Source: Priestia abyssalis (GTDB taxonomy: Bacteria; Bacillota; Bacilli; Bacillales; Bacillaceae_H). Taken from it: a stretch of 64,000 nt of DNA. The stretch covers positions 4,356,624 through 4,420,623 of the forward strand of contig NZ_KV917369.1 in NCBI RefSeq assembly GCF_002019595.1, in the 5' to 3' direction. The notes under the pieces are model-generated. The model saw only the letters and a program-made list of their open reading frames with translations, was not told the DNA's origin and did not search any database. Both the position numbers and the translations under genes were made by a program. Shown piece after piece: positions 54,347 through 62,594 of this stretch; the stretch's first letter is position 1, and each line of letters opens with the position of its first letter.

Positions 54347-55813
54347 TTACGAATTACGCTCCCTAATTAAATTACGTGCTGTTTCACGATCATCGAAATC
54401 CAGCACTTCACTTCCGATAATTTGATACGTTTCATGACCTTTTCCGGCAATTAAAATGACATCATCCGCTTTTGCTTCTTTTATGGCATGTGCAATGGCT
54501 TCTTTCCGGTCAACGATGCAAAGGTAATTGGCCGCCTTTAAGTCTTTCGTCATATCTTCTAAGATTTGATTTGGATCTTCACTGCGCGGGTTATCCGATG
54601 TAAAGATGGCAGTCGTGCTGTACATTGCCGCAATTTGTGCCATAATCGGCCGCTTTGTACGGTCGCGGTCTCCGCCGCACCCAACAATAACATATATATT
54701 TCCTTTTGCAAATTGTTTAACCGTTTTTAAGACATTTTCCAAACTATCTGGCGTATGGGCATAATCAACGATAACCGTAAAATCCTGCCCTTCGTCTACC
54801 ACTTCAAAACGGCCGGCGACTCCTTCAATTTGAGCCATTTCTTCGACAATGAGCGAAAGAGGGATACCAGAAACTAAACATGCGGCAGTAGCGGCTAGTA
54901 CATTATATACACTGAACTTCCCAATTAGTTTCATTTTTACTTTTTTCGTTTCATTTGGAGTCACCAAATCAAAAGTCGTACCTGAGTTCGTCATTGTAAT
55001 GTTCTTTGCCATAACATCACTTTCTTGATCGATTCCATATGTAATGACTGTTGCTGCCGTATTTTTGATGAATTCCCGTGTAGAGGCATCATCCGAATTT
55101 AATACGGCAAATTTCGGTTTTTGATGATGATAGCTGTTGCCAAGCTGAGCGAACAGCAGACCTTTGGCTCTGCGATAATCTTCCATTGTGTGATGATAAT
55201 CAAGATGGTCTTGAGTTAGGTTTGTGAACACAGCAACATCAAAATCACATCCATGAACTCTCCCTAAATCAAGGGCATGGGAAGATACTTCCATTACAGC
55301 CGTATCTACATTTGCTTCTACCATTTGATAAAAGGTTTTTTGCAGCGTCAACGATTCAGGAGTCGTATTTTTCACATCAAATGTCTGATCGCCGATACGG
55401 ATTTGAATCGTTCCGATTAAACCTGTCTTCTGGTTGGCTGCCTGGAATACTTTTTCCATCAAATGTGTCGTGGTCGTTTTTCCGTTTGTGCCTGTTACCC
55501 CAATTAAGTGCATCTTATGAGTAGGTTGGCCATAAAAAGCATCGGCTAATACCGCCATGGCTCTTTTTGTGTCTTTAACAATGATAACAGGAACTTCCAG
55601 TGAAAGCGGTTTTTGAGACAAAACAGCAACCGCCCCTTTTTCAACCGCCATTCCAGCAAAATCATGCCCATCCACTGTATATCCTTCAACGCAAATAAAA
55701 AGAGAACCCGGTTTGACTTCACGTGAATCCATTTCAATGGAAGTAATAGATATATCTTCTTCCGGCACCGCTGTAAAGTCGTGCAAATAAGACAATAATG
55801 TTCGTAAATCCAT
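54347..55813 (-). CDS. murE: MurE, UDP-MurNAc-tripeptide synthetase (meso-DAP type)
   Basis: 488 residues. The ATP loop [60 protein letters not shown] and the substrate loop [11 protein letters not shown] are seen. DNPR is the specificity motif of enzymes that add meso-diaminopimelate, so this organism probably has DAP-type peptidoglycan. It is separated from spoVD by 668 bases of repeats. Confidence 0.96.
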   Translation of the reverse strand: MDLRTLLSYLHDFTAVPEEDISITSIEMDSREVKPGSLFICVEGYTVDGHDFAGMAVEKGAVAVLSQKPLSLEVPVIIVKDTKRAMAVLADAFYGQPTHKMHLIGVTGTNGKTTTTHLMEKVFQAANQKTGLIGTIQIRIGDQTFDVKNTTPESLTLQKTFYQMVEANVDTAVMEVSSHALDLGRVHGCDFDVAVFTNLTQDHLDYHHTMEDYRRAKGLLFAQLGNSYHHQKPKFAVLNSDDASTREFIKNTAATVITYGIDQESDVMAKNITMTNSGTTFDLVTPNETKKVKMKLIGKFSVYNVLAATAACLVSGIPLSLIVEEMAQIEGVAGRFEVVDEGQDFTVIVDYAHTPDSLENVLKTVKQFAKGNIYVIVGCGGDRDRTKRPIMAQIAAMYSTTAIFTSDNPRSEDPNQILEDMTKDLKAANYLCIVDRKEAIAHAIKEAKADDVILIAGKGHETYQIIGSEVLDFDDRETARNLIRERNS

Positions 55814-55839
55814 ATTTAAATCGATCCTCTCTAGTTTAC

Positions 55840-56048
55840 TTTATCCCGCATTAACAGGCAGTAAGGCCCCCAATTCCGACGCACAGGATGTGCTAGCGAA
55901 GACGTGGAGATTGACATCGCGTTTTTAGTCTTCGTTCTTTACCTCGGAGAAGCTTAAGCAGGGGATAACTGCCCGTAAAAGCCCGATAAGCTCGACTAAC
56001 CATCAGTAGGGGATGAAAGAAAACCGCCACTGATGGAAGTTTCCTTTA
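55840..56048. repeat. Repeat family D, copy 1 (spoVD-murE gap)
   Basis: This starts CTTTATCCCGCATTAACAGG and contains AGCCCGATAAGCTCGACTAA and a terminal hairpin CCATCAGT...ACTGATGG. Copy 2 at 56299-56460 shares the opening CTTTATCCCGC...AACAGGC.GTAAG and the AGCCCG..TAA.CTC..CTAA block. A GCGAAGAC/GTCTTCG hairpin occupies the middle. No coding frame. Confidence 0.65.
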
Positions 56049-56142
56049 TATGAGTCCACTTTAATTTTTTAATGTTACTGTCTTTTTCCCCTACTTCCTT
56101 TTCTGTTCTTTCATCTTGAATTGACTTTCGGGGTTCTCTCTT

Positions 56143-56237
56143 ATAAGCGACCGGCAAGAACCCGCAAGGGAGCTTGCCGGCCGCTTATGCGTAACGAATG
56201 GAACATAGACGCTCTTTACTCATGTCCCATTCGTTAC
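56143..56237. repeat. Double-hairpin element, copy C (spoVD-murE gap)
   Basis: Hairpin 1 has a 16-bp stem with one mismatch (56143-56158 with 56173-56188) around AACCCGCAAGGGAG. Hairpin 2 has a 16-bp stem with one mismatch (56191-56206 with 56222-56237) and the CGCTCTTT loop core. Linker GCGTAA and flank CGTGGATTC match copy B. The mismatches suggest this copy is decaying. Confidence 0.72.
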
Positions 56238-56280
56238 GTGGATTCATATATAAACTCCATTTTACAGAAAAAGAAGCCAC

Positions 56281-56294
56281 GGGGGAATTCCCCC
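56281..56294. repeat. 14-bp perfect palindrome
   Basis: GGGGGAATTCCCCC is a perfect palindrome right before repeat family D copy 2, in the spoVD-murE gap. Confidence 0.6.
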
Positions 56295-56298
56295 AAGG

Positions 56299-56460
56299 CT
56301 TTATCCCGCTATAACAGGCGGTAAGACCCACTTTTCCAAGCGAGACTCCTCCCATCAGAGCCCGGTTAACTCAGCTAAAGCTTCATATTAAAACAACATT
56401 AGCATTAAGGCAAGAGGCACTTTTGTCCTGTAAGAGACACCCCGCTATATTCGTGGAAGC
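56299..56460. repeat. Repeat family D, copy 2 (next to spoVD)
   Basis: It opens CTTTATCCCGCTATAACAGG and ends near CCCCGCTATATTCGTGG, and shares blocks with 55840-56048 at about two bases in three. It ends 22 bases from the spoVD stop, so it may form part of the spoVD 3' region. Confidence 0.62.
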
Positions 56461-56481
56461 CTTTGCTTTATTATTCTCTGA

Positions 56482-58398
56482 CTAAGACTCCCCCATGTAT
56501 ACCCTTATTGTGGAACCTTCTTTTACTTTTGTTCCAGGAGATGGTGATTGACTTACGACCTTTTCCCCATTTCCGCTGAGATCGAGTTTTAAATTCAACA
56601 ATTGCTGTTGTAATTCCTTTGAGGAAAGACCTGTGAAATCAGGCACTTTTACAAGAGGAGTATCAAGCCATGTTAATTCTTTTTCAATTTGTCCTTCCCT
56701 CGGCTTTACTCCAAGAACAGGCAAAGCGTCTTCCATAATTTTCCCAACTATTGGAGCAGCTACAACTCCACCGAATTGAACCGTCCCCTTCGGGTTATCA
56801 ACCGCAATATAGACAACAAGTTCAGGCTTATCGGCAGGAGCAAACCCAATAAATGAAACAATATGATTGTTTTCTAAATATCTTCCGTCTTTCGCCTTTT
56901 GAGCGGTACCAGTTTTTCCTCCAACCCGATAGCCATCAACGAATGCCCCTTTTCCAGACCCTTGCGCAACAACACTTTCGAGTGCGAAGCGGACTTGTTT
57001 AGATGTTTCTTCCGAAATGACCTTTTTCTTTGCAATCGGTGCTTGTTTGCTTATCACATCACCGGTTATAGGGTCTACCCATTCTTTGGCAATATAAGGC
57101 TGATACAGCGTTCCTCCATTGACCGCTGCCGCAACCGCCGCCACTTGTTGGATTGGTGTCACCGCTACCCCTTGCCCAAACGCTGTCGTCGCTTGTTCAA
57201 CAGGGCCTACACGATCTAATGAGAATAAAATCCCTTTTCCTTCACCTTGCAAATCGATGCCCGTTTTTTGACCGAAGCCAAAGTCACGAATATATTGAAA
57301 AAGCTTATCTTTTCCTAACCGTTCCCCAAGTTCAACGAAACCGGGGTTACAGGAGTTTTGGACAACTTCCAAAAAGTTTTGGTGCCCATGTCCTCCCTTT
57401 TTCCAGCAGCGTAGTCTCGCTCCTGCTACTTCTGCCGCTCCATCATCATAAAATTGATCTTTTAATAAATCAACCTTTTTTTCTTCTAAAGAGGCAGCAA
57501 GCGTAATGATTTTAAATGTCGATCCGGGCTCATACGCGCTCCAAACAGGCAAGTTCCGATTATAGACAATGGGATCGACGTTTTTGTAATCAGCAGGATC
57601 GAAGTCGGGACGGCTTGACATCGCCAATATTTCTCCAGTGTTTGGGTTCATCGCAATTGCAATGATTCCATCCGGGTTATACGTCGCTTGGGCAATATCC
57701 AATTCCCGTTCTACAATCGTTTGAACGCGAGAGTCAATCGTCAGTTGCAAATTGAGTCCGTCTACAGGGGCTGTATAATCATCAGCAATATCGGGCATTT
57801 TCTTGCCTTTCGCATCTGAGTAAAGCTTGACGAACCCTCTATCACCGCTTAGCTGCTGATCATAATAGGCTTCTAGTCCCATTAAACCTTGGTTATCGAT
57901 GCCCGTAAATCCTAACACATGGGATAAATAGCTTCCAAAAGGATAGTGTCTTTTGGAATCCTCACCGATGTAAACCCCTTTTAAACCAAGCGCATGAATC
58001 TCATTTGCTTTTTCATTCGTAATTTTGCGTCCTTCTGGAATACGCTCGATTGACACTTTTTTTGTTATATGCTTATACGCCTTTTCTTTCGGCATATCCA
58101 AAATAGCGGCAAGCTTTTCTGCCGTCTTAACCGGATCTTCAATCTGCCTTGGCATAACCCACACTGTAGGGGCACTTTTATTCGTAGCAAGCGGCACTCC
58201 GTTACGATCTAATATTTCGCCCCGTTCCGGCTCGAAAGGTAAATTCCGACTCCATGAACCTTTCGCCTTCTCTGTTAACATGTCACCAAGCACAAATTGA
58301 ACATATCCAAGTCTGACATCAATAATAGAAAAAATCAGTATCCCAGCAAGCAGAACGAACGTTAGGCGCTTGCGAACAGTAACCGTTGAGACACGCAT
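56482..58398 (-). CDS. spoVD: SpoVD, sporulation-specific class B penicillin-binding protein
   Basis: 638 residues. One N-terminal membrane helix precedes the dimerisation domain with FEPERGEILDRNG and the transpeptidase with active-site SxxK in YEPGSTFKIITL, SxN in QNSCNPGF and KTG in GGKTGTAQ. A single C-terminal PASTA domain (about residues 575-638) is typical of SpoVD, while PBP2B here has two. It crosslinks spore cortex peptidoglycan with SpoVE. ATG follows GAAGGGGG. Confidence 0.95.
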   Translation of the reverse strand: MRVSTVTVRKRLTFVLLAGILIFSIIDVRLGYVQFVLGDMLTEKAKGSWSRNLPFEPERGEILDRNGVPLATNKSAPTVWVMPRQIEDPVKTAEKLAAILDMPKEKAYKHITKKVSIERIPEGRKITNEKANEIHALGLKGVYIGEDSKRHYPFGSYLSHVLGFTGIDNQGLMGLEAYYDQQLSGDRGFVKLYSDAKGKKMPDIADDYTAPVDGLNLQLTIDSRVQTIVERELDIAQATYNPDGIIAIAMNPNTGEILAMSSRPDFDPADYKNVDPIVYNRNLPVWSAYEPGSTFKIITLAASLEEKKVDLLKDQFYDDGAAEVAGARLRCWKKGGHGHQNFLEVVQNSCNPGFVELGERLGKDKLFQYIRDFGFGQKTGIDLQGEGKGILFSLDRVGPVEQATTAFGQGVAVTPIQQVAAVAAAVNGGTLYQPYIAKEWVDPITGDVISKQAPIAKKKVISEETSKQVRFALESVVAQGSGKGAFVDGYRVGGKTGTAQKAKDGRYLENNHIVSFIGFAPADKPELVVYIAVDNPKGTVQFGGVVAAPIVGKIMEDALPVLGVKPREGQIEKELTWLDTPLVKVPDFTGLSSKELQQQLLNLKLDLSGNGEKVVSQSPSPGTKVKEGSTIRVYMGES

Positions 58399-58431
58399 AT
58401 TTTCCGAACCCCCTTCATTACGGCTCGTTCC

Positions 58432-58459
58432 AATATATGCTTGTACCCATCGAGATAGA
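58432..58459 (-). promoter_or_regulatory. Candidate SigmaE promoter of spoVD
   Basis: CATATATT (58439-58432) fits the SigmaE -10 CATANNNT. A weak -35 candidate, TCTATCT (58459-58453), lies 13 bases upstream. spoVD of B. subtilis is SigmaE-dependent. Confidence 0.35.
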
Positions 58460-58461
58460 AC

Positions 58462-60699
58462 TTACTGATCGAGCGGGCGTTTTTCTGCCTCCTTCGCTTC
58501 TTTTTCCTTTAGCTTTTCCTTTTTTTCTTCCTCTTCCGGATTCTTAATCAATTGTTTTGGTGACTTCAATTCAACGATTAAATAATCCCCTTTTTTTATA
58601 GGCGATCCCGAAGCAATATTTTGTTTTACGACATATCCCGTCCCTAAAGCACTTGGCTCAAGAGATAAAAACTCACTTAAACGCAGAACATCGCGATAAG
58701 ACCAATTCGTCAAATCTGGAATGACAGCTTCTCCATTCGTTTTTAAGAATACTCTCTCACCTTTCATGACTCTTTCTGCAGCGGCTGGAGACTGTGCTTC
58801 CACCTTATCTCCTTTTCCGACAATCACTGGAACGAACCCTTTTTCTTTAAGGCTGGCTGCAGCCGACTCGGTCGATTTCCCTGCATATGATCCCATTTCT
58901 ACCCCGTATTTTGTTTTCTTCACAACAGGGGGTTTTTCTTCTTCCGGTTGAATGTTCAAGTATTGCAAGCTATTTTTCATGACGGAATTGAAAATGAGCG
59001 ACACAGGAGCGGAACCTGTTTCTTGCATCGTCAGCTTTGGTTGTTGAACCGCCACGTAAACTATTAAAGAGGGATTATCCTTTGGCGCCATTCCTAAAAA
59101 AGAAAACGTATTATTGCCGTGTCCATACAAATACCCTCCCCCTTTTGGATTAGGAATTTGTGCTGTTCCTGTTTTTCCGGCTACTTGGTACCCCTCAATA
59201 TCATACGGTTTACCAGTGCCATTGGGAGAAGTGACGACTGTTTCTAAAATATCCAGTACTTTATCCGCAGTTTCTGGTGAAATTGGCTCACCTGCCACTT
59301 CAGGCTTTTTCTCGACCTTTGCTTTACCTGTCGTTGAATCCACCACTTTTTTAATCACGTAAGGCTTCATCATCTTTCCTTTGTTCGCGATAGCCGTAGC
59401 CGCTTGCACTTGTTGGATTGGCGTAAACGTCGAGCCTTGCCCAAATGCTGTTGTAACTTTTTCTACTGGATATTGATATAGAATATTACTAGTTGTTTCT
59501 CCAGGGATATCGATACCTGTTGGCTGGTTAAAACCAAAACGATTGTAGTACTGCAATAAGCGATCCGGGCCTAATTTATCATTTGCTAATATAGCGATCG
59601 CTACATTGGATGAACGCTGAATCCCCTCATTAAAGGTAATTGTTCCCCAACCGGATTTATTATGATCCCTAATTGTGCGATCTGCTATTTTATAAGCACC
59701 CGATTTAAAATATTCATTTCCGTTATATACCCCTTCTTCAATAGCAGCAGCTAAAGTAAAAATCTTCATTGTAGAACCCGGCTCAAATCGATAGCCAATG
59801 GCATCATTTACGAAGTTATTAATATTTCGGACGTTAGGATTAAAACTTGGCCGATTACTCATTGCCAAGATTTCTCCTGTTTTTGGATTGGCTACAATCC
59901 CTATTACTTTTTTCGGATTATACTCCTTGACTGCCCGGTTCATAGCGTCTTCTAAAAATGTTTGAATCGTCTTATCGATTGTTAAATAAACGTCATCGCC
60001 ATCTTTGGGAGGCACGATCGACTCTTTTGGATCTGGAAGTTTCAAGCCGTTTCGTGCACTCTGATACTTCATATAGCCGTCTGTTTCTGTCAACTCTTTA
60101 TTAAAGAGCTCTTCAACTCCCATTTTCCCTATCGTTTTTCCTTCATCATTTTTTTGTGCATATCCGATAATGTGAGAAGCGAATACGCCATTTGGATAAA
60201 AGCGTTTGGAATCTTGAATGAAGGTGATGCCTGGAAGTTTTAACTCTTCAATTTTCCTTTTTGTTGTATTACTGATATCCCTTCCCCCAGGACCAAGCTC
60301 TACTTGAACACGCCCTTTTTTAGACATTAACTCTTCAAGCTTACTTTCTTCCATATTGAGCAGCGGCGCGAGTTTTTTTGCTGTTTTGCTAGGATTGGCA
60401 ACGTGCAGCGGCTTTTTAGGATCTTTCGTTTGAGACGGATCCAAAATCGCTACAACGGTATAGGCTCCTGTATCATGAGCGATGGCCTCTCCCGTGCGAT
60501 CATATATCGATCCCCGTTTTCCTTCTATCACGGTTTGCCGCGTATGTTTTTTTTGGGCAATAGCAGCTAATGTCTGTCCTTCCGCTTTTCCGGTAGCTTG
60601 GATGTAAAAAAAGCGGGCAGTCAATGTAAAAAAGAGGGTAGCAAATATTAAAATTAATACTGCTGCTCCTCTACTTGTGTTTTTCTTATTTACCAGCAT
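58462..60699 (-). CDS. pbpB: PBP2B (FtsI), division-specific class B penicillin-binding protein
   Basis: 745 residues. N-terminal membrane helix, dimerisation domain with GKRGSIYDRTGEAIA, transpeptidase motifs SxxK in FEPGSTMKIFTL, SxN in QRSSNVAI and KTG in VAGKTGTAQ. Two C-terminal PASTA domains (about residues 590-715) are followed by a charged tail rich in Lys and Glu. It crosslinks septal peptidoglycan. ATG 60699 is 4 bases after the ftsL stop. Confidence 0.95.
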   Translation of the reverse strand: MLVNKKNTSRGAAVLILIFATLFFTLTARFFYIQATGKAEGQTLAAIAQKKHTRQTVIEGKRGSIYDRTGEAIAHDTGAYTVVAILDPSQTKDPKKPLHVANPSKTAKKLAPLLNMEESKLEELMSKKGRVQVELGPGGRDISNTTKRKIEELKLPGITFIQDSKRFYPNGVFASHIIGYAQKNDEGKTIGKMGVEELFNKELTETDGYMKYQSARNGLKLPDPKESIVPPKDGDDVYLTIDKTIQTFLEDAMNRAVKEYNPKKVIGIVANPKTGEILAMSNRPSFNPNVRNINNFVNDAIGYRFEPGSTMKIFTLAAAIEEGVYNGNEYFKSGAYKIADRTIRDHNKSGWGTITFNEGIQRSSNVAIAILANDKLGPDRLLQYYNRFGFNQPTGIDIPGETTSNILYQYPVEKVTTAFGQGSTFTPIQQVQAATAIANKGKMMKPYVIKKVVDSTTGKAKVEKKPEVAGEPISPETADKVLDILETVVTSPNGTGKPYDIEGYQVAGKTGTAQIPNPKGGGYLYGHGNNTFSFLGMAPKDNPSLIVYVAVQQPKLTMQETGSAPVSLIFNSVMKNSLQYLNIQPEEEKPPVVKKTKYGVEMGSYAGKSTESAAASLKEKGFVPVIVGKGDKVEAQSPAAAERVMKGERVFLKTNGEAVIPDLTNWSYRDVLRLSEFLSLEPSALGTGYVVKQNIASGSPIKKGDYLIVELKSPKQLIKNPEEEEKKEKLKEKEAKEAEKRPLDQ

Positions 60700-60703
60700 A
60701 CAC

Positions 60704-61057
60704 TCAATCCTGAACCACTTTAACGTTATTTTCGTTCAAATCCAATCCAAGCTCTTTTGCTTTTGCCCAAATACGCTCATATGTGCTCAATTCTACTACT
60801 TGCAGCTTAAGTTCATTATTTGCTCGCTCTTGAGAACTAATTTTAGATTCAAGCGCTTGAATGTCTGCATTTACATCATATAGACTCACCTGGTTGGAAA
60901 CGATTTGAACCGAACCGAAAACCACCCCGATGAAAAAACCTGCATATAACACTTTTTCTCCTACGGAAAAGCGAAATTTTTTCTTCTTGCGTACCTTTTG
61001 AACTTGTTTTTGTTGTTCATTTTGTTTCTCTCTTACTTGATATGCTAAGTTCCCCAT
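60704..61057 (-). CDS. ftsL: FtsL, divisome membrane protein
   Basis: 117 residues. A basic cytoplasmic tail (VQKVRKKKKFRFSVGEK) precedes one membrane helix (about residues 36-55) and a leucine-zipper-like coiled coil (VNADIQALESKISSQERANNELKLQVVEL). Length and position between rsmH and pbpB fit FtsL, which pairs with DivIC. ATG follows AAAAGGAGGAGAACTGT. The gap to rsmH contains MITE-like copy 2. Confidence 0.93.
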   Translation of the reverse strand: MGNLAYQVREKQNEQQKQVQKVRKKKKFRFSVGEKVLYAGFFIGVVFGSVQIVSNQVSLYDVNADIQALESKISSQERANNELKLQVVELSTYERIWAKAKELGLDLNENNVKVVQD

Positions 61058-61097
61058 ACAGTTCTCCTCCTTTTCGACTATCCCGTTTTTAGATGAT

Positions 61098-61241
61098 GTT
61101 CAACAAGTCCGGGAAAAATGACCATCGAATTTCGGCGTCAGCTTGCTTTTCCGCTACTCACGTATTCATAATATACGCTCCGTTGCTCAAAGCGGCGCTT
61201 CCTTGAACTTCTCGGTCCTTTTTGTCCTCCTTGTTGAACTC
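61098..61241. repeat. MITE-like element, copy 2 (rsmH-ftsL gap)
   Basis: A 144-bp element with perfect 10-bp inverted ends GTTCAACAAG (61098-61107) and CTTGTTGAAC (61232-61241). It aligns nearly base for base with the reverse complement of 6811-6942. It fills almost the whole space between rsmH and ftsL, within the dcw transcript. No flanking direct repeat was seen. Confidence 0.8.
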
Positions 61242-61247
61242 ATACTT

Positions 61248-62180
61248 TTACAATTTTTCTATAATCCGCAACTTTGCCGAACGTGCACGATTGTTCTCTT
61301 CCAACTCTTCATCAGAAGGTAAAATTGGCTTTCTTGTAATCAATTTAAACTTCGGTTTAAATTCATCCGGAATAATTGGAATTCCAGGAGGCAGCGGCGG
61401 CGGCGTACTCGCATTCTTAAAAGCCACTTTACATATGCGATCTTCGAGTGAATGGAAAGTGATCACACTTACTCGTCCGCCTGGTTTAATGACTTCCATT
61501 GCCTGACCGAGCGTATCCTCAAATACTTGCAACTCATCATTTACCGCAATCCGTATTGCTTGAAACACCCGTTTGGCAGGATGTCCGCCGGTACGTCTTG
61601 CTGGTGCCGGAATGGCATCTTTTATTAAATCGACCAGCTCAAGCGTTGTTTCAATCGGCTTTTGTTCCCGGTATGTTTCGATTTTACGTGCGATTTGTTT
61701 GGAGAACTTTTCTTCACCGTATTGAAAGAAAATCCTTACTAGCTGCTCATAAGGCCATTCGTTGACTACATCATAAGCCGTTAATGGAGCATGAAGATCC
61801 ATCCGCATGTCAAGAGGCGCATCATGATGATAGCTGAATCCTCTTTCAGGGGTATCCAATTGAGGAGAAGAAACTCCCAAGTCAAATAAAACACCGTCTA
61901 CGTAATCAATTCCATGCTCAGCAAGTTTTTCTTTCAAATGTTTAAAATTACTTTTAATGATGGTTATTCGTTCCATATAGGGACTTAGTTTAACTTTTGC
62001 GTTTTCAATTGCTGTTTCATCTTGATCAAATGCAATCAATCTCCCCTTTGAGGAGAGCTTTTGTACAATATATTCACTATGGCCGGCTCCCCCTAGGGTG
62101 CAATCGACATACATCCCATCTGGACCAATATTCAATCCTTCTGCCGCTTCTTTTAAAAGCACTGTGGTATGCTTAAACAT
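61248..62180 (-). CDS. rsmH: RsmH (MraW), 16S rRNA m4C1402 methyltransferase
   Basis: 310 residues. SAM-binding segment [16 protein letters not shown] near residue 25, [49 protein letters not shown] and [10 protein letters not shown] are family hallmarks. It N4-methylates C1402 of 16S rRNA. ATG follows AAGTAGGTG. It is the first gene of the dcw transcript here because mraZ is absent. Confidence 0.96.
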   Translation of the reverse strand: MFKHTTVLLKEAAEGLNIGPDGMYVDCTLGGAGHSEYIVQKLSSKGRLIAFDQDETAIENAKVKLSPYMERITIIKSNFKHLKEKLAEHGIDYVDGVLFDLGVSSPQLDTPERGFSYHHDAPLDMRMDLHAPLTAYDVVNEWPYEQLVRIFFQYGEEKFSKQIARKIETYREQKPIETTLELVDLIKDAIPAPARRTGGHPAKRVFQAIRIAVNDELQVFEDTLGQAMEVIKPGGRVSVITFHSLEDRICKVAFKNASTPPPLPPGIPIIPDEFKPKFKLITRKPILPSDEELEENNRARSAKLRIIEKL

Positions 62181-62262
62181 GTTGGCACCTACTTCTTTCT
62201 CCTACACGAATCCATATAGATAGTTAATGTTAATAATCATTTTCGAGTGATAGCAAATCGCT

Positions 62263-62291
62263 TTTATACTAACGGTCAATTTTTCCGTAAA
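62263..62291 (-). promoter_or_regulatory. Candidate SigmaA promoter of the dcw cluster
   Basis: TTTACG (62291-62286) and TATAAA (62268-62263) are spaced 17 bases on the minus strand, about 85 bases upstream of rsmH. A TTGACC nearby has no well-spaced -10. Confidence 0.5.
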
Positions 62292-62568
62292 TCAAACAAA
62301 ATAGACTGCCTTTTTATTATATATCAAACTTCAACATTTTTTCAGCAATTTCTACAAAGAATCTCGACTTTTTGTCATAAATTGCTTCTCATTTACAGGC
62401 ATCTATTTTTCAGTTTTTTGTTGACCGATTAGAATAGCTGGATGGTGACATAAGCGGAATGGAATGTGTGAATTGTGTGAGAAGAAAGGATGATGAAAAT
62501 GCAGGATTCAACTACTAATAATAAAGTTGATTGTTTTCTATTTTTTTCCTATTCTCCCTCTATATAAA
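62292..62568. other. bshC-rsmH spacer, no gene found
   Basis: No MraZ coding sequence is recognisable on either strand in this AT-rich spacer. A 25-codon plus-strand frame near 62490, with AGAAAGG upstream, is the only small-ORF candidate and lacks a good promoter. Confidence 0.45.
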
Positions 62569-62594
62569 GAAGTCCTGCCAAAAGGCAGGACTTC
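62569..62594 (-). terminator. bshC transcription terminator
   Basis: A perfect 11-bp stem GAAGTCCTGCC/GGCAGGACTTC abuts the bshC stop, followed on the minus strand by TTTATATAG. It separates bshC from the dcw cluster. Confidence 0.85.

Noticed and set aside
56135..56324. Possible CRISPR-like or tandem repeat array near 56.1-56.3 kb
   Set aside because: The repeats are hairpins of one element and not regularly spaced direct repeats; no cas genes are present.
62247..62432. A 61-codon plus-strand frame in the bshC-rsmH spacer, considered as a replacement for mraZ
   Set aside because: It overlaps the candidate rsmH promoter, has a composition typical of AT-rich spacer and shows no MraZ motif.
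62490..62568. A 25-codon plus-strand frame with AGAAAGG upstream
   Set aside because: The ribosome binding site is fair but there is no well-spaced promoter, and the peptide resembles nothing; not enough to call a gene.
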